Source of the DNA: an uncultured Agathobaculum sp.
GTDB taxonomy: Bacteria; Bacillota; Clostridia; Oscillospirales; Butyricicoccaceae
DNA length: 64,000 nt
Assembly: GCA_944384725.1 (NCBI GenBank)
Contig: CALWUJ010000001.1
Location: 1-64,000 of the forward strand
Direction: 5' to 3'
Shown here: in pieces, positions 36,273-46,117 of the stretch
Position numbering within the stretch: the stretch's first letter is position 1
Layout: every line of letters begins with the position of its first letter
The notes under the pieces: generated by a model
The model's input: the letters and a program-made list of their open reading frames with translations, nothing else
Databases searched by the model: none
What the model was told of the DNA's origin: nothing
Position numbers and translations under genes: made by a program

Positions 36273-36301
36273 TTGTTTTTCCGTCTCACTTCGCCTACAA
36301 T
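36273..36301 (+). promoter_or_regulatory. Promoter of mglB
   Basis: TTGTTT (36273-36278), 17-bp spacer, TACAAT (36296-36301), then a leader of about 60 nt to the ATG at 36369. Confidence 0.7.
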
Positions 36302-36368
36302 AAAAGCAAGCAGGGAGGAACCTCAGTCGGATGTCCCTCCCAATTCAAAGGAGAGAAGGAGAATCATT

Positions 36369-37652
36369 ATGAAGAAGAAGGTACTCGCGCTTACCCTGAC
36401 TGCAGCAATGATGCTCAGTATGGCAGCTTGCTCCTCTGGCGGCAACGCTTCGGATGCCCCGCAGGACAACGGCGGTGGCGAAACGGCAGAGGTGGCCAAC
36501 AAGGATAAGCCCTTAGTATGGTTTAACCGTCAGCCCTCCAACAGCTCCACCGGCGAGCTGGACATGACCGCTCTGAACTACAACGACAGCACTTACTATG
36601 TAGGCTTCGACGCCAATCAGGGTGCTGAGCTCCAGGGCACCATGATTCTGGATTACGTAAAGGCTAACATCGACACCATCGACCGTAACGGCGACGGCAT
36701 CATCGGTTATGTACTGGCCATCGGCGATATCGGCCACAACGACTCCATCGCCCGTACCCGCGGCGTTCGCGCAGCACTCGGCACGGCGGTTGAGAAGGAC
36801 GGCGCAATCGTCAGCGATCCGGTCGGCAGCAACGCGGACGGCTCCGCTACCGCTGTTAAGGACGGCTCTCTGGAAGTCAACGGCAAGACCTACACGGTTC
36901 GCGAGCTGGCTTCTCAGGAAATGAAGAACTCCGCTGGTGCTACTTGGGACGCTGCTACCGCTGGTAACGCGATCGGCACCTGGGCTTCCTCTTTCGGCGA
37001 TCAGATCGATGTTGTAGCTTCCAACAACGACGGCATGGGCATGTCCATGTTCAACGCTTGGTCCAAGGCTAACAAGGTTCCGACCTTCGGCTACGACGCA
37101 AACGCTGACGCTGTTGCAGCTATCGCAGAAGGCTACGGCGGCACCATCAGCCAGCACGCTGACGTTCAGGCTTACCTGACCCTCCGCGTACTGCGCAACG
37201 CACTCGACGGCGTTGACATCGACACCGGTATCGGCACTGAAGACGACGCTGGCAACGTACTGAGCGACGACGTTTACTACTACGACGAAGCAGCTCGTTC
37301 CTACTACGCTCTGAACGTAGCAGTTACCGCTGATAACTACACTGAGTTCACCGACTCCACCAAGGTTTACGCGCCTGTCAGCAATCAGCTGGATGCATCC
37401 GCTCATCCGGAAAAGAGCGTATGGCTGAACATCTACAACGCTGCTGATAACTTCCTGAGCGCTACTTACCAGCCGCTGCTGCAGAACTACGACGATCTGC
37501 TCAACCTGAAGGTCGAGTACATCGGCGGCGACGGCCAGACCGAGGCTAACATCACCAACCGCCTGAGCAACCCGAGCGCATACGACGCCTTTGCCATCAA
37601 CATGGTTAAGACCGACAACGCTGCTTCCTACACTGCTCTGCTGAATCAGTGA
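36369..37652 (+). CDS. mglB: Galactose/methyl-galactoside ABC transporter substrate-binding lipoprotein
   Basis: 427-residue lipoprotein: signal MKKKVLALTLTAAMMLSMAAC with acylated Cys at 21. The calcium-loop-like DRNGDGIIGYVLAIGDIGHND matches the sugar-side region of MglB. Other conserved parts are ASNNDGMGMSMFNAW and PTFGYDANADAVAAI. It is longer than E. coli MglB (about 330) owing to a serine/glycine/acid-rich linker and insertions. A strong AAAGGAGAGAAGGAG site precedes the ATG. The coding sequence uses a narrow codon set (GCT, AAC, GAC, GTT), suggesting high expression. Confidence 0.95.
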   Translation: MKKKVLALTLTAAMMLSMAACSSGGNASDAPQDNGGGETAEVANKDKPLVWFNRQPSNSSTGELDMTALNYNDSTYYVGFDANQGAELQGTMILDYVKANIDTIDRNGDGIIGYVLAIGDIGHNDSIARTRGVRAALGTAVEKDGAIVSDPVGSNADGSATAVKDGSLEVNGKTYTVRELASQEMKNSAGATWDAATAGNAIGTWASSFGDQIDVVASNNDGMGMSMFNAWSKANKVPTFGYDANADAVAAIAEGYGGTISQHADVQAYLTLRVLRNALDGVDIDTGIGTEDDAGNVLSDDVYYYDEAARSYYALNVAVTADNYTEFTDSTKVYAPVSNQLDASAHPEKSVWLNIYNAADNFLSATYQPLLQNYDDLLNLKVEYIGGDGQTEANITNRLSNPSAYDAFAINMVKTDNAASYTALLNQ

Positions 37653-37701
37653 TTCGGGCTCGGACCCTTTTCAAGCCAAATAATAAGTAACAAGCCAATG
37701 T

Positions 37702-37780
37702 GATTGGGGAGAAGGAATTCTCCGTCTTAGGGGAAGCGATTCTCCATACGGAAGAAGGCCTTCTCCCCAATCCTGTTTTT
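37702..37780 (+). terminator. Intercistronic stem-loop between mglB and mglA
   Basis: A 14-bp stem GATTGGGGAGAAGG (37702-37715) pairs with 37759-37772, with a large internal part that can itself pair (GGAGAA/TTCTCC), followed by CTGTTTTT. Such a partial terminator or mRNA-stabilising structure after a binding-protein gene would favour excess MglB over MglA and MglC. Confidence 0.75.
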
Positions 37781-37849
37781 CCAAGGAAACCGGGCGGATC
37801 ACTTGGATCTGTCCAATCTGGCAATATTGCATAAACGGGAGTAACGAGA

Positions 37850-39358
37850 ATGGCAGATGCAAAAAATGATGTTGTCCTGTCAATCCGCGGCATGAGCAAA
37901 TCCTTTGGCCGTAACCGAGTGCTCGATCACATCAATCTGGATGTCAAGCGCGGAACGGTCATGGGGCTGATGGGCGAAAACGGCGCCGGTAAGTCCACGA
38001 TGATGAAGTGCCTGTTCGGTACTTATCAGAAGGACGAAGGCAAAATCTTTTTGAACGGCAAAGAGATCAGCTTCTCCGGCCCGAAAGATGCTCTGGAGAA
38101 CGGAATCGCCATGGTGCATCAGGAACTCAACCAGTGCCTGGAACGCAACGTGATCGACAATCTGTTCCTGGGCCGGTACCCCACCAATTCCGTGGGCATG
38201 GTCGACGAAGGCAGGATGAAAAAGAAAGCTTCGGAACTGTTCCGCAAGCTGGGCATGACGGTAAACCTCACCCAGCCCATGCGCAACATGTCCGTTTCAC
38301 AACGACAGATGTGCGAAATTGCAAAGGCAATTTCCTACAACTCTCAGGTTATTGTTCTGGACGAACCCACCTCCTCCCTTACCGTGCAGGAGGTAGATAA
38401 GCTCTTTGAAATGATGCGGATGCTCAAGGAACAGGGCATTGCTCTAATCTACATTTCGCACAAAATGGACGAAATCTTTGAGATCTGCGACGAGATCTCT
38501 GTGCTCCGCGACGGCAACCTGGTCATGACCAAGCCCTCGCAGGAGACCAATATGAACGAACTGATCGCCGCCATGGTAGGCCGCTCTCTGGAGAGCCGCT
38601 TCCCGCCGGTGGACAACACACCGGGCGATACCATTTTGTCTGTACAGCACCTTTCCACCAAGTATGCGCCTCACCTGAAAGACATATCTTTTGATGTCAA
38701 GGAAGGCGAGATCTTTGGTCTGTATGGCTTGGTCGGCGCCGGACGTACCGAACTGTTGGAAACCATTTTCGGTGTGCGCACGCGTGCTGCGGGACGTGTT
38801 TACTTCAAAAACCGTCTGATGAACTTCAACAGCGCTCGTGAAGCGATCGAGCATGGCTTCGCATTGATCACCGAGGAACGCAAAGCCAACGGCCTATTCC
38901 TCAAATGCGACCTGACTTTCAACACAACCATCGCAAATCTGAATCAGTACAAGAGCGGCCTTGCCTTGTCTGATGCCCAGATGATCAAAGCTACCAACAA
39001 AGAAATCAAGATCATGCACACCAAGTGCATGGGACCGGATGATATGATCTCCAGCCTGTCCGGCGGCAACCAGCAAAAGGTTATCTTCGGCAAATGGCTG
39101 GAACGCGAACCCCAAATCTTTATGATGGACGAACCCACGCGCGGCATTGACGTGGGCGCCAAATATGAGATTTATGAGTTGATTATCAATATGGCCAAGC
39201 GCGGCAAGACCATCATCGTTGTCTCTTCCGAAATGCCTGAGATCCTCGGTATCACCAACCGCATCGGTGTCATGTCCAACGGACATCTCTCCGGCATTGT
39301 CAACACCAAAGAGACCGATCAGGAAGAGCTTTTGCGGCTTAGCGCAAAATACCTGTAG
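37850..39358 (+). CDS. mglA: Galactose ABC transporter ATP-binding protein
   Basis: 502-residue double-ABC ATPase of the MglA/RbsA type. The first domain has GENGAGKST and LDEPTSSL; the second has a degenerate P-loop GLVGAGRTEL with LSGGNQQKVIFGKWL and MDEPTRGIDVGAK. It powers import through MglC. mglC follows after 15 bp. Confidence 0.96.
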   Translation: MADAKNDVVLSIRGMSKSFGRNRVLDHINLDVKRGTVMGLMGENGAGKSTMMKCLFGTYQKDEGKIFLNGKEISFSGPKDALENGIAMVHQELNQCLERNVIDNLFLGRYPTNSVGMVDEGRMKKKASELFRKLGMTVNLTQPMRNMSVSQRQMCEIAKAISYNSQVIVLDEPTSSLTVQEVDKLFEMMRMLKEQGIALIYISHKMDEIFEICDEISVLRDGNLVMTKPSQETNMNELIAAMVGRSLESRFPPVDNTPGDTILSVQHLSTKYAPHLKDISFDVKEGEIFGLYGLVGAGRTELLETIFGVRTRAAGRVYFKNRLMNFNSAREAIEHGFALITEERKANGLFLKCDLTFNTTIANLNQYKSGLALSDAQMIKATNKEIKIMHTKCMGPDDMISSLSGGNQQKVIFGKWLEREPQIFMMDEPTRGIDVGAKYEIYELIINMAKRGKTIIVVSSEMPEILGITNRIGVMSNGHLSGIVNTKETDQEELLRLSAKYL

Positions 39359-39373
39359 TAGGAGAAATCGCTT

Positions 39374-41029
39374 ATGGCATCAACAAGTACAAAAATTCTT
39401 ACGGCTGAGCAGGAAGCGAAGCTTCGCCAGCCTATCGACGAATATGTCGGCAAAATTCAGGATCAGATCAATGACCTGCGCGAGGACGGCACCGATAAGG
39501 TGATCGAAATCCAGAGCACCATCGACAGCCTGAAGCGGGACAAAATCTATACCGCTCAAGAAAAAGAAGCCCGTATCCGGGAACTGCAGTCAGAACTGGA
39601 GAAGGCCAAAGCGGTCGAGAACCGGAATAAGGACGCGATTGCCAAGCTGATCAGTGACGCAGAAAGCTACTTAAAGGCACACTTCAATACCGACTACTAT
39701 CAGGCGGTCATTGCAAGCTGCCGGGACGAAAAAGTGCTTGCAGAGGAGAAATACCGCGCAACGGTTGCCAAGCTGAATCAGGAACATCAGAGCACGATGT
39801 CCAAACTCAGCGATGCACACGAAATCAAGGACGAAAAGTACGTTCACAAAAACCGTCTTTTCGATGCCAAGATGCAGCGAGTGCAGAACCTGCAGCAGAT
39901 CAAAGATCGCCAGCATGCTGCTTTCGAGCATAAGTTCCACCTGATCGACATGCTGCGCATGTCCAAATTCTCCTTTGCTGAATCCATGGCGCAGCGCTGG
40001 GAGAACTACAAGTACACGTTCAACCGCCGCGACTTCCTGCTGAAAAACGGTCTGTACATCGCCATTATCATCATCTTCATCGCCCTGTGTATCATCACGC
40101 CGCTGGTGAAGAACGTACAGCTGCTGACGGTAAACAATGTGCTGAACATTCTCCAGCAGGCTTCGCCCAGAATGTTCCTGGCATTGGGCGTTGCGGGCCT
40201 GATCCTGCTCGCCGGCACCGACCTGTCCATCGGCCGTATGGTTGGTATGGGCATGACGGCAGCAACCATCGTCATGCATCAGGGCATCAATACCGGTTCT
40301 GTGTTCGGTCATATCTTTGACTTCACCAGCCTGCCGGCAATTGCCCGCGTCCTTCTGGCGCTGGTCGTTTGTATCGTACTTTGCACCGTGTTCACCACGA
40401 TCGCTGGTTTCTTCACGGCGAAGTTCAAAATGCATCCGTTCATTTCCACCATGGCGAACATGCTGGTTATCTTCGGTCTGGTCACTTATTCCACCAAGGG
40501 CGTTTCCTTCGGTGCGATTGATCCGAACATCCCCAACATGATTATCCCGCGCATCAACAACTTCCCCACCATCATCCTGTGGGCGGTTGCCGCGGTCGTC
40601 ATCGTGTGGTTCATCTGGAACAAGACCACCTTTGGTAAAAACCTGTATGCGGTTGGCGGCAACCCGGAGTCCGCTGCTGTATCCGGTATCTCGGTATTCT
40701 GGGTCACCGTAGGCGCGTTCGTTCTGGCTGGTATCCTGTATGGCTTCGGCGCTTGGCTGGAATGCATCCGCATGGTAGGTTCCGGCTCCGCAGCATACGG
40801 TCAAGGCTGGGAAATGGACGCCATCGCAGCTTGCGTAGTAGGCGGCATCTCGTTCACCGGCGGTATCGGCAAGATCTCCGGTGTTGTCGTGGGCGTATTC
40901 ATTTTCACCGCCCTGACCTACTCGCTCACCACGCTGGGTATTGACACCAACCTGCAATTCGTATTCTCCGGTATCATCATTCTGGTAGCCGTTATGCTGG
41001 ACTGTCTGAAGTATGTACAGAAGAAATAA
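39374..41029 (+). CDS. mglC: Galactose ABC transporter permease MglC with a 215-residue N-terminal coiled coil
   Basis: 551 residues. Residues about 220-551 are a standard BPD_transp_2 permease: first membrane segment at about 226-245, LALGVAGLILLAGTDLSIGRM, FKMHPFISTMANM, VGGISFTGGIGKISGVVVG. Residues 1-215 are highly charged and helical (repeated EKE, KAK, QSE, EKY runs) with no hydrophobic segment, predicted to be a cytoplasmic coiled coil. E. coli MglC is 336 residues and lacks it. The start ATG is supported by GGAGAAATCGCTT upstream, and the extension is in the same uninterrupted frame. Confidence 0.93.
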   Translation: MASTSTKILTAEQEAKLRQPIDEYVGKIQDQINDLREDGTDKVIEIQSTIDSLKRDKIYTAQEKEARIRELQSELEKAKAVENRNKDAIAKLISDAESYLKAHFNTDYYQAVIASCRDEKVLAEEKYRATVAKLNQEHQSTMSKLSDAHEIKDEKYVHKNRLFDAKMQRVQNLQQIKDRQHAAFEHKFHLIDMLRMSKFSFAESMAQRWENYKYTFNRRDFLLKNGLYIAIIIIFIALCIITPLVKNVQLLTVNNVLNILQQASPRMFLALGVAGLILLAGTDLSIGRMVGMGMTAATIVMHQGINTGSVFGHIFDFTSLPAIARVLLALVVCIVLCTVFTTIAGFFTAKFKMHPFISTMANMLVIFGLVTYSTKGVSFGAIDPNIPNMIIPRINNFPTIILWAVAAVVIVWFIWNKTTFGKNLYAVGGNPESAAVSGISVFWVTVGAFVLAGILYGFGAWLECIRMVGSGSAAYGQGWEMDAIAACVVGGISFTGGIGKISGVVVGVFIFTALTYSLTTLGIDTNLQFVFSGIIILVAVMLDCLKYVQKK

Positions 41030-41051
41030 GCCAACCTGATATGAAAAGCGA

Positions 41052-41104
41052 AAAGCCGCTGCAAGGCACTTATAAAGGCCCCGCCTGCTTGCAGCGGCTT
41101 TCCA
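41052..41104 (+). terminator. Terminator-like stem after mglC
   Basis: 14-bp stem AAAGCCGCTGCAAG (41052-41065) with CTTGCAGCGGCTTT (41088-41101). The U-tract is short, so read-through into galK is likely. A second small stem CGCTCCG/CGGAGCG (41143-41162) lies just before the galK ribosome site and might affect translation. Confidence 0.65.
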
Positions 41105-41181
41105 TTTACACGAACCGAAAAATATTTGATGTTTGACAACAACGCTCCGCCCCACCGGAGCGAGAAGGAGTGAATGCAACC

Positions 41182-42468
41182 ATGCAAAAATTAGGTGATG
41201 TGCGCCGCGCACTGGATGCCGGAGAACTGAACGAGGCTCTGTCCCATCTATTGTATGATGATCTGGCTGCTGCCCGCGAGCGGATCGCAAATGTACTGGA
41301 GCAGTTCCAGAAAAGCTTTGGCGCAGGAGACGATACCCTTGTCGCTCTGTGCTCTGCCCCCGGCCGCACCGAGATCGGCGGCAACCATACTGACCATCAG
41401 CACGGCCGCGTTCTGGCCGGTGCAGTTGATCTGGACTTCTTGGCCTGTGCCAGCCCGAACGGCACCAACACCATCCGCTTCCAGTCCGAAGGCTGGCCGA
41501 TGGTAGAAGTCAATCTGGACACGCTCGACCCCAAGGAAGAGGAAAAGGAAAGCACCGCAGCTCTGGTACGCGGTATGGCGGCGCAGGCAGCCGAGAAGGG
41601 TTACAGCGTGGCAGGATTTGATGTATATGCCACTTCCAGCGTACTGCCCGGCTCCGGCCTGTCCTCCTCTGCGGCATGCGAAGTGCTGCTCGGTGTCATT
41701 GAAAACCACCTGTTCTGCCGGGATGAGCTCGATCCGGTTACGATCGCACAGATGGGCCAAAAGGCTGAGAATGTATTCTTCGGCAAACCTTGCGGCCTGA
41801 TGGATCAGACCGCGTCCTCGGTCGGCGGTGCTGTTACGATCGACTTTGCCGATCCTGCCGCTCCGGTCGTCCGCGCACTCAAGGTCGATTTGGACAGCCT
41901 TGGCTATGCCCTGTGCATCATTGACTGCGGCGCAGACCATGCTGACCTGACGGACGAATATGCCGCAGTTCCGCGCGAGATGAAAGCCGTTGCCGCTTTC
42001 TTCGGCAAAGAGGTACTGCGTGAAGTAGACGAAGCGGAAGTACTTCACAACCTGCCTGCGCTGCGCAAAGCAGTGGGCGACCGTGCCGTGCTCCGTGCGC
42101 TTCATTTCTTTGCTGACAACCAGCGAGTTGCAGAACAAGCTGATGCATTGGCGAACGGCGATATGGATACCTTTCTCGCACTGGTCAACGAGTCCGGTGA
42201 TTCCTCTTGGGAAAAGCTGCAGGACATCACCCCTGCCGGCGCGGTACAGGAACAGTCCATGGCGGTTGCCCTCGCGGTGGCGGAGCGTGCACTCAAAGGC
42301 CGCGGCGCCTGCCGCGTACATGGCGGCGGCTTTGCCGGAACCATTCAGGCGTTTGTCCCGCTGGATATTCTCGCCGCGTTCCGCAGCGAGATCGAAAGCA
42401 CGCTGGGCGACGGCTGCTGCCACGTGCTGCGAATCCGTCCGGTTGGCGGTACAGTACTCTGGTCCTAA
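41182..42468 (+). CDS. galK: Galactokinase
   Basis: GHMP kinase making galactose 1-phosphate. The 428-residue protein has APGRTEIGGNHTDHQHG (galactokinase signature), the ATP loop LPGSGLSSSAA, and RVHGGGFAGT. About 45 extra N-terminal residues (LGDVRRALDAGELNEALSHLL) precede the usual start, as seen in several clostridial GalK. The ATG at 41182 is chosen because GGAG lies about 11 nt upstream; a GTG at 41170 would overlap the ribosome site. First gene of galKETM. Confidence 0.95.
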   Translation: MQKLGDVRRALDAGELNEALSHLLYDDLAAARERIANVLEQFQKSFGAGDDTLVALCSAPGRTEIGGNHTDHQHGRVLAGAVDLDFLACASPNGTNTIRFQSEGWPMVEVNLDTLDPKEEEKESTAALVRGMAAQAAEKGYSVAGFDVYATSSVLPGSGLSSSAACEVLLGVIENHLFCRDELDPVTIAQMGQKAENVFFGKPCGLMDQTASSVGGAVTIDFADPAAPVVRALKVDLDSLGYALCIIDCGADHADLTDEYAAVPREMKAVAAFFGKEVLREVDEAEVLHNLPALRKAVGDRAVLRALHFFADNQRVAEQADALANGDMDTFLALVNESGDSSWEKLQDITPAGAVQEQSMAVALAVAERALKGRGACRVHGGGFAGTIQAFVPLDILAAFRSEIESTLGDGCCHVLRIRPVGGTVLWS

Positions 42469-42509
42469 ACGATACAACTGCGATTATGTGAAAGGAGCGC
42501 ACCTGTAAC

Positions 42510-43502
42510 ATGGCAATTTTAGTATTGGGCGGAGCCGGCTATATCGGTTCCCATACGGTATATGAACTGATCGACGCAGGCCGTGAGGTCGTGGTAGCAG
42601 ACAATCTGCAAACCGGCTTCCGTGCCGCGGTTCACCCCAAGGCAAAGTTCTATGAGTTGGATATCCGCGATCAGAAGGCGCTGGACGCACTGTTCGAAGC
42701 AGAGCAGATCGACGGCGTGATTCATTTCGCCGCCTCCTCTCAGGTCGGCGAATCCATGTCCGACCCGCTCAAGTATTACGACAACAATCTCCACGGCACC
42801 ATGGTGCTGCTGAAATCCATGGTTGCGCACGGCATCGACAAAATCGTTTTCTCCTCCACCGCCGCAACCTACGGCGAGCCGGAACGTGTTCCGATTCTGG
42901 AAGACGACCCCACCCATCCCACCAACTGCTACGGCCAGACCAAACTGGACATGGAGCACATGATGAGCTGGGTGTCCCGTGCGCACGGGCTGAAATATGT
43001 GGCTCTGCGGTACTTCAACGCCTGCGGCGCACATGCTTCCGGTCAGATCGGCGAAGCGCACAACCCGGAAACCCACCTCATCCCCCTCATCCTGCAAGTG
43101 CCGCTTGGCCAGCGCGAGCAGATCAGCGTATTTGGCGAAGACTATCCCACCAAGGACGGCACTTGTGTTCGTGACTACATCCATGTTACCGACCTGGCGC
43201 AGGCTCATATTCTGGCGCTGGATTACCTGATGAACGGCGGCAAAAACGATGTATTCAACCTCGGCAACGGTGTTGGCTTTACGGTCAAGGAAGTCATCGA
43301 CGTGGCCCGTGAGGTCACCGGTCATCTGATCCCCGCGCAGATGGCGCCCCGTCGCGCCGGTGATCCGGCGCAGCTCATCGCCTCCTCGGAGAAGGCCGTC
43401 AAGGTACTGGGCTGGAAGCCGGAATACAATGACCTGTCCACCATTGTGGCCTCCGCTTGGGCTTGGCACAAAAACCATCCCCACGGCTATACGGAGGGTT
43501 GA
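42510..43502 (+). CDS. galE: UDP-glucose 4-epimerase
   Basis: Extended SDR enzyme interconverting UDP-galactose and UDP-glucose. The 330-residue protein has the NAD loop GGAGYIGSH, SSTAATYG, the catalytic YGQTK, and PRRAGDPAQLIASSEKA. AAAGGAGC precedes the ATG. The galT gene starts 2 bp after the stop. Confidence 0.97.
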   Translation: MAILVLGGAGYIGSHTVYELIDAGREVVVADNLQTGFRAAVHPKAKFYELDIRDQKALDALFEAEQIDGVIHFAASSQVGESMSDPLKYYDNNLHGTMVLLKSMVAHGIDKIVFSSTAATYGEPERVPILEDDPTHPTNCYGQTKLDMEHMMSWVSRAHGLKYVALRYFNACGAHASGQIGEAHNPETHLIPLILQVPLGQREQISVFGEDYPTKDGTCVRDYIHVTDLAQAHILALDYLMNGGKNDVFNLGNGVGFTVKEVIDVAREVTGHLIPAQMAPRRAGDPAQLIASSEKAVKVLGWKPEYNDLSTIVASAWAWHKNHPHGYTEG

Positions 43503-43504
43503 GC

Positions 43505-45001
43505 ATGGAACGCGATCAAGCCATTGCGATGCTGGTGACCTATGCACTGCGCACAGGTCTGATCCAGCCTTGTGAAGAAATCTGGGCAGTCAACAGCCTG
43601 CTGGGCGTGCTCAAGCTGGACAGCTACACGCCCCCCGAAGAGGCCATGCCGGAGGACATTGATCTTCCTGCTGTACTGGACGCTCTTATGGATGACGCGC
43701 ATGCGCGTGGCGTTTTGGAAGAGAATTCCATCGTATACCGCGATCTGTTTGACACCGCGCTGATGGGCGCCCTCACGCCCCGTCCCGCGCAGGTTATCGA
43801 AACCTTCCAGTCCCTGCGTCAGGAAAGCCCGGAAAAAGCCACCGACTGGTATTACCGTTTCAGTCAGGATACCAACTACATCCGCCGCGACCGCATCGCA
43901 AAGGATGTACAGTGGAAAGCACCGACCGAATACGGAGAGCTGGACATCACCATCAACCTCTCCAAGCCGGAAAAGGACCCCAAGGCTATCGCTGCAGCCC
44001 GCAACATGCCCGCTTCGGCCTATCCCCGCTGCCTGCTGTGCGCGGAAAATGAGGGATATGCCGGTCGGGTCAATCATCCCGCTCGGCAGAACCACCGTAT
44101 CGTCCCTATCACCATCAACGACTCGCCGTGGTTCCTGCAATACTCCCCCTATGTGTACTACAACGAGCACTGCATCTGCTTCAATGCAGTTCATACCCCG
44201 ATGAAGATCGACCGGGCATGCTTTGCCAAACTGCTGGACTTTGTCGGTCAGTTCCCGCATTATTTCGTCGGCTCCAACGCCGACCTGCCCATCGTGGGCG
44301 GTTCCATTCTGGCGCATGACCACTTCCAAGGCGGTCGCTATACTTTCGCCATGGAAAAGGCACCCATCGAGACCCCCTTCACCTTCCCCGGCTATGAGGA
44401 TGTGCAGGCGGGTATCGTCAAGTGGCCGATGTCGGTCATCCGCATCACCGCTGCCGATCCGCAGCGTCTGATCGATCTGGCGGACCGCATTCTGACCTCG
44501 TGGCGCGGCTATACCGATGAGAGCGCCGTTATCCTCGCAGAAACAGACGGTGAACCGCACAACACCATCACCCCCATCGCCCGCCGTCGCGGCAGCGACT
44601 ACGAACTGGATCTGGTGCTGCGCAACAACCTCACCACGCCGGAGCATCCCTTGGGTCTCTATCACCCCCATGCGGAGCTGCACCACATCAAAAAAGAGAA
44701 TATCGGCCTGATCGAGGTCATGGGTCTGGCTGTTCTGCCTGCCCGCCTCAAGACCGAGCTGGCTGCTGTGGCGCAAAAGCTGGCCTCCGGCGAAGATTTA
44801 ACCGCCGACCCGCTCACTGCTTCCCATGCCGAATGGGCCATGGGCTTCCGGGATAAATATGAGCTTACCGAAGAAAACGCACTGGATGCGGTCTATAAGG
44901 AAACCGGCTTGGTCTTTGCCAAGGTGCTGGAGCATGCCGGTGTATATGCCCGCACACCGGAAGGCAAGGAAGCTTTCCTCCGTTTCTTAAGGCAGGTGTA
45001 A
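43505..45001 (+). CDS. galT: UDP-glucose--hexose-1-phosphate uridylyltransferase, class II
   Basis: Leloir enzyme exchanging UMP between UDP-glucose and galactose 1-phosphate. The 498-residue length and sequence (YPRCLLCAENEGYAGR, NEHCICFNAVHTPM, GSILAHDHFQGGRY) identify the Firmicutes class II type, longer than the E. coli class I enzyme. The His-containing AHDHFQGG is the likely catalytic region. The ATG at 43505 is used because the start of the longer frame lies inside galE. Confidence 0.95.
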   Translation: MERDQAIAMLVTYALRTGLIQPCEEIWAVNSLLGVLKLDSYTPPEEAMPEDIDLPAVLDALMDDAHARGVLEENSIVYRDLFDTALMGALTPRPAQVIETFQSLRQESPEKATDWYYRFSQDTNYIRRDRIAKDVQWKAPTEYGELDITINLSKPEKDPKAIAAARNMPASAYPRCLLCAENEGYAGRVNHPARQNHRIVPITINDSPWFLQYSPYVYYNEHCICFNAVHTPMKIDRACFAKLLDFVGQFPHYFVGSNADLPIVGGSILAHDHFQGGRYTFAMEKAPIETPFTFPGYEDVQAGIVKWPMSVIRITAADPQRLIDLADRILTSWRGYTDESAVILAETDGEPHNTITPIARRRGSDYELDLVLRNNLTTPEHPLGLYHPHAELHHIKKENIGLIEVMGLAVLPARLKTELAAVAQKLASGEDLTADPLTASHAEWAMGFRDKYELTEENALDAVYKETGLVFAKVLEHAGVYARTPEGKEAFLRFLRQV

Positions 45002-45004
45002 GAA

Positions 45005-46042
45005 ATGACAGAATTTTCGCATCAACCCTTTGGCGTCACGGCTGACGGTCAGGCAGTCGAGCAGTGGACGCTGCGCGCCGGTTCCTATGCCGCTCAGGTA
45101 CTGACCTACGGCGGTGTCCTGCGTTCGTTTACCGTCCCCTCTCCTGACGGTAGCCGGGACATTGTGCTGGGGTATGACAGTCTGGCCGAATATGAGGCAC
45201 AGGACAAGTATCTGGGCGCATTGGTCGGCCGTGTGGCCAACCGTATCGGCGGCGCAGCCTTCGACCTGAACGGCGTCCACTACTCGCTGGCTGTCAACAA
45301 CGGCCCCAATTGCCTGCATGGCGGCTTGCGTGGCTTTGACCGCGCCGTATGGAAGGCACAGGTCGAAAACGACGCCTTGGTTCTTCGGCATGTCAGTCCG
45401 GCTGGGGACGAAAACTTTCCCGGCACGCTTGAGGTACAAGTGACCTACACCCTCACGGATGACGGTGCGCTCACACTGGATTATCAGGCCAAGAGCGATG
45501 CCGATACCCTGTGCAACCTGACCAACCACAGCTATTTCAACCTGCTGGGACACGCCCACGGTTCTCTGGAAGGACAGCAGGTGCAGGTTTTTGCCGATGC
45601 CATCACCGAAACCGACGCCGACAGCACGCCAACCGGTGTTCTGCTGCCGGTCGAGGGTACGCCGTTCGATCTGCGTACCCCCCGGGATTTCCTGCAGGGC
45701 TTGGCGATGGAACATCCTCAGCTGACGCTGGGCAACGGATACGATCATAACTTTACACTGCACACGACGCCTGTCTCCCCGCTGGAACCGGCAGCACGGG
45801 TCTGCGGCGGCGGTCTGTGTCTGGAATGCTCCACCACCCAGCCCGGCTTGCAGCTGTACACGGCCAATTATCTGGACGGCAGCGCCGGTAAGGACGGCGC
45901 ATGCTATGGCCCGCGGTCTGCTTTCTGCCTGGAAACGCAGGCTTGGCCGGACTCCATCCATCATGATAATTTCCCCTCCGTCGTGCTTACAGCTGGTCAG
46001 ATCTATCATCACACCACCTGCTATCGCGTCACAATGATCTGA
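45005..46042 (+). CDS. galM: Aldose 1-epimerase (galactose mutarotase)
   Basis: Interconverts beta- and alpha-D-galactose for GalK. The 345-residue beta-sandwich enzyme has GRVANRIGGAAFDL, the catalytic-His region NHSYFNL, GYDHNF and the C-terminal ETQAWPDSIHHDNFPSV. It starts 3 bp after galT, completing the Leloir set. Confidence 0.95.
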   Translation: MTEFSHQPFGVTADGQAVEQWTLRAGSYAAQVLTYGGVLRSFTVPSPDGSRDIVLGYDSLAEYEAQDKYLGALVGRVANRIGGAAFDLNGVHYSLAVNNGPNCLHGGLRGFDRAVWKAQVENDALVLRHVSPAGDENFPGTLEVQVTYTLTDDGALTLDYQAKSDADTLCNLTNHSYFNLLGHAHGSLEGQQVQVFADAITETDADSTPTGVLLPVEGTPFDLRTPRDFLQGLAMEHPQLTLGNGYDHNFTLHTTPVSPLEPAARVCGGGLCLECSTTQPGLQLYTANYLDGSAGKDGACYGPRSAFCLETQAWPDSIHHDNFPSVVLTAGQIYHHTTCYRVTMI

Positions 46043-46079
46043 GGGTAAATTACACAATTTTATCTTAATAAATCACCGC

Positions 46080-46117
46080 AACCGGAACACTGCAAACACC
46101 TTTGCAGTGTTCCGGTT
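46080..46117 (+). terminator. Terminator after galM
   Basis: 17-bp perfect stem AACCGGAACACTGCAAA (46080-46096) with 46101-46117, loop CACC, then GTTTGC. The rest of 46118-46341 contains a probable promoter (TTGACG 46225-46230; TATAAA/TAAAAA 46246-46253) for the OPT gene and nothing else I can support. Confidence 0.8.

Noticed and set aside
41132-41137. TTGACA upstream of galK as a promoter
   Set aside because: No -10 box at 16-18 bp; a GC-rich hairpin occupies that place.
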